Assembly (NCBI GenBank): GCA_004559845.1
Contig: SFWW01000082.1
Span: forward strand, 1 to 6,678
DNA: 6,678 bases
From: a bacterium
GTDB lineage: Bacteria > Bacteroidota > Bacteroidia > Bacteroidales > Muribaculaceae
Direction: 5' to 3'
In this document: one piece after another, positions 5,271 to 6,678 of the stretch
Position numbering within the stretch: position 1 is the first letter of the stretch
Layout of the letters: every line of letters begins with the position of its first letter
Notes under the pieces: generated by a model
The model's input: only the letters and a program-made list of their open reading frames with translations
The model's database searches: none
What the model was told of the DNA's origin: nothing
Translations under genes and position numbers: made by a program

Positions 5271-6404
5271 TTAGTCGAAGAAATGGCGGAAGCGCTCAAA
5301 AATTCTATTTTTCACCGATTCGCTGGGTTTTATGTTTTTTGAATCGCGCAAGGCTTCAAAGGCTTTACGCTCCGATTCGGTGAGCTCTTCGGGAACATAC
5401 ACGGTGATGTTTACCAGCAAGTCGCCGGTGCCGTAGTGGTCGGGCGAGGGCAAACCTTTGCCACGCAAGCGCAGAATTTTGCCGGGTTGCGTGCCGGGGT
5501 CGATGCTCACGCGCACTTTGCCATCCACGGTGGGCACTTCCACTTTGCCGCCAAACACGGCTGTGGGGATGTCGAGGATGAGGTTGTACACCAAATCGTT
5601 GCCATCGCGGTGCAATTGGTCGTGGCGCTCTTCTTCTATCACGATGAGCAAATCGCCGGGGATGCCTCCTCCAGGGGCTTCGTTGCCTTTTCCGCTCATT
5701 TTCAGTGTCATTCCTTCGCCCACGCCGGCAGGAATATTCACCGAAATCACTTCTTCGTGCTTCACCAATCCGTTTCCGCCACAGGTGCTACACCTTTGTT
5801 TAATAATCTTGCCCTTACCGCCGCAGCGATGACATTCGCTTTGCGTTTGCATAGTGCCCAAAATGGTGCGTTGCATTCTAATTTCCACACCCGAGCCATT
5901 GCACACGGGGCAAGTTTCCAGTTCGGTTCCGTTTTTGGCGCCGGTGCCATGGCAATCGGAGCACGACACCATGCGGGGAATTTTCAATTTCTTTTCCACA
6001 CCATGCGCCACATCTTTCAGCGTGAGGCGCACGCGCACGCGCAAGTCGCTACCGCGTTGCACTCTCCTGCCATTGCCTTGACGTCCGCCGCCAAAGCCGC
6101 CAAAGCTGCCAAAAATGTCGCCGAATTGCGTGAAAATGTCGTCCATCGACATACCGCCGCCAAAGCCGCCAAAGCCTCCGAAACCGCCATTGGGCGCATT
6201 AAAGCCAAAGCGGTCGTAGTTTTCGCGTTTTTCTTTGTTGGAAAGCACGTCGTAAGCCTCAGCCGCTTCCTTAAATTTTTCCTCGGCTTCTTTCTTCTCA
6301 GCGTCGGTTTTGCCTTGCTGACGGTCGGGGTGATATTTGATTGCCAACTTACGATAGGCTTTTTTCAATTCGTCGTCGGTAGCATTTTTACCCACGCCAA
6401 GCAC
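5271..6404 (-). CDS. dnaJ: Chaperone protein DnaJ (Hsp40), abnormal start
   Basis: Class I (type A) J-protein that delivers unfolded clients to DnaK and stimulates its ATPase in the cytoplasm. From the GTG start (377 aa) the order is: J domain with HPD at residues 25-27; Gly/Phe-rich linker about 73-107; zinc region with four CxxCxGxG repeats at 148, 165, 191 and 205; then the C-terminal substrate-binding domains. Only the extreme N-terminus is odd. The sequence before the GTG still encodes K-R-D-Y-Y-E (6422-6405), matching the usual MAKRDYYEVLG start, but the codon before it is TAA (6425-6423). No ATG, GTG, TTG or ATT is available between that stop and the GTG. Starting at GTG removes about eight residues, including most of J-domain helix I. 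Either the gene starts at GTG, or it is a real or artefactual start-loss. It follows grpE and lies 26 bp before the pseudouridine synthase. Confidence 0.93.
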   Translation of the reverse strand: MLGVGKNATDDELKKAYRKLAIKYHPDRQQGKTDAEKKEAEEKFKEAAEAYDVLSNKEKRENYDRFGFNAPNGGFGGFGGFGGGMSMDDIFTQFGDIFGSFGGFGGGRQGNGRRVQRGSDLRVRVRLTLKDVAHGVEKKLKIPRMVSCSDCHGTGAKNGTELETCPVCNGSGVEIRMQRTILGTMQTQSECHRCGGKGKIIKQRCSTCGGNGLVKHEEVISVNIPAGVGEGMTLKMSGKGNEAPGGGIPGDLLIVIEEERHDQLHRDGNDLVYNLILDIPTAVFGGKVEVPTVDGKVRVSIDPGTQPGKILRLRGKGLPSPDHYGTGDLLVNITVYVPEELTESERKAFEALRDSKNIKPSESVKNRIFERFRHFFD

Positions 6405-6471
6405 TTCGTAATAGTCTCTCTTTTAGAAATGAGAAATGAGAAATTAGATAGTAATTGAAGCAAACCCACAT
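6388..6471 (-). other. Possible 27-codon upstream ORF overlapping the dnaJ start
   Basis: The only ATG on the minus strand between the tandem array and dnaJ (6471-6469) opens a 27-codon frame, MWVCFNYYLISHFSF followed by LKERLLRSAWRG, ending at a TAA (6390-6388) inside dnaJ. It passes through the 7-bp repeat and over the GTG start at 6404 in a different frame. Removing one A from the AAAA run near 6421-6424 would fuse it in frame to K-R-D-Y-Y-E-V of DnaJ. It could be a leader peptide, half of a frameshifted dnaJ, or chance. I see no independent evidence that it is translated. Confidence 0.2.
6424..6444. repeat. Three 7-bp units abutting the dnaJ coding sequence
   Basis: One degenerate copy (TAGAAAT, 6424-6430) and two exact copies of GAGAAAT (6431-6437, 6438-6444) form a short tandem repeat. 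On the coding strand they read as ATTTCTC units. The repeat runs right up to the first dnaJ-like codon (AAG at 6422-6420). The TAA stop that blocks the dnaJ frame (6425-6423) lies at the junction between repeat and gene. This suggests that repeat insertion or expansion displaced the original start codon. Confidence 0.8.
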
Positions 6472-6480
6472 TCGTCTTAA

Positions 6481-6564
6481 CTTCTTAACTTCTTAACTTC
6501 TTAACTTCTTAACTTCTATAACTTCTATAACTTCTATAACTTCTTAACTTCTATAACTTCTTAA
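6481..6564. repeat. Tandem array of 8/9-bp units between grpE and dnaJ
   Basis: Ten uninterrupted units fill this stretch: six copies of CTTCTTAA (starting at 6481, 6489, 6497, 6505, 6540, 6557) and four of CTTCTATAA (6513, 6522, 6531, 6548). A degenerate partial unit lies on each side. The two unit types differ by one inserted A and are mixed, which suggests slippage or unit exchange. The array is entirely non-coding and AT-rich, and every TTAA or TATAA unit contains stop codons on either strand. It forms nearly half of the grpE-dnaJ gap, so copy number changes would alter leader length rather than protein. Confidence 0.95.
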
Positions 6565-6583
6565 CTTCTCCTAAAAAAATCCC

Positions 6584-6678
6584 TCACTGCCCCACCACCA
6601 CTTTTGCGTGGCGAAGCACTTTGTCGTTAATTGTGTAACCCTTTTGCACGGTGTCAATCACCTTGCCTTTCATATCTT
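6584..6678 (-). CDS. grpE: GrpE nucleotide exchange factor, C-terminal end only
   Basis: This is the last 30 codons of a reading frame that enters from the right edge of the window and stops at a TGA (6586-6584). The visible peptide reads DMKGKVIDTVQKGYTINDK followed by VLRHAKVVVGQ, the typical end of GrpE: the beta-domain signature G-x-V-x-x-V-x-x-G-Y-x-x-x-x-x-V-x-R-x-A-x-V-x-V. GrpE is the cytoplasmic nucleotide exchange factor that releases ADP from DnaK. The residues seen belong to the C-terminal beta domain, which contacts the DnaK ATPase domain. Its place directly upstream of dnaJ on the same strand is a common chaperone arrangement and strengthens the call. The start, promoter and any heat-shock control lie outside the window. 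Confidence 0.9.
   Translation of the reverse strand, partial: DMKGKVIDTVQKGYTINDKVLRHAKVVVGQ

Noticed and set aside
5436..6458. 340-codon plus-strand open frame antisense to dnaJ
   Set aside because: It mirrors the dnaJ reading frame, is dominated by Ala, Lys and His from the antisense of the Gly/Phe and zinc regions, and has no recognisable domain. DnaJ on the other strand is unmistakable.
6481..6564. Could the tandem array be a CRISPR?
   Set aside because: Units are 8-9 bp and contiguous, with no spacers; no cas genes are present.

Overview
The window looks like ordinary chromosome from a member of the Bacteroidales (Bacteroidota). The signs are a clean TAnnTTTG -7 promoter box, start codons mostly without Shine-Dalgarno sequences, a DUF5715-type exported protein, and several short 7-9 bp intergenic tandem repeats. 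I cannot name the genus. All convincing genes lie on the minus strand, so transcription runs from high to low coordinates. Family names come from motifs read by eye; no database was searched.

First cluster (6678 to about 4240): the C-terminal end of GrpE, an intergenic gap of about 180 bp filled with two tandem repeats, dnaJ, and a RluA-family rRNA pseudouridine synthase 26 bp after dnaJ. GrpE and DnaJ are the nucleotide exchange factor and the J-protein of the DnaK (Hsp70) cycle. The dnaJ start is abnormal. The usual first residues (K-R-D-Y-Y-E-V) are encoded, but a TAA stop sits directly before them where Met-Ala should be, and the next usable start is a GTG inside helix I of the J domain.

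Second cluster (about 4235 to 933): a weak terminator hairpin runs into a good Bacteroidota promoter. Four closely spaced genes follow: an exported SagB/ThcOx-like nitroreductase, a DUF5715 protein with a possible M15-peptidase-like metal site, a HAD-family phosphatase or mutase, and aroB (3-dehydroquinate synthase, shikimate pathway). Gaps of 30, 55 and 34 bp suggest co-transcription, but the four products do not form an obvious single pathway.

Positions 1-932 hold no convincing gene. They contain an imperfect inverted repeat of about 140 bp, two unrelated five-unit 9-bp tandem arrays, small hairpins, a compound dyad centred near 780, and a protein-like but start-less minus-strand stretch (413-680) that may be a dispersed repeat or gene remnant. 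I found no tRNA, rRNA, CRISPR array, transposase, toxin-antitoxin pair or defence genes. The most interesting items are the broken dnaJ start and the repeat-rich 1-932 region, not a recognisable new multi-gene system.
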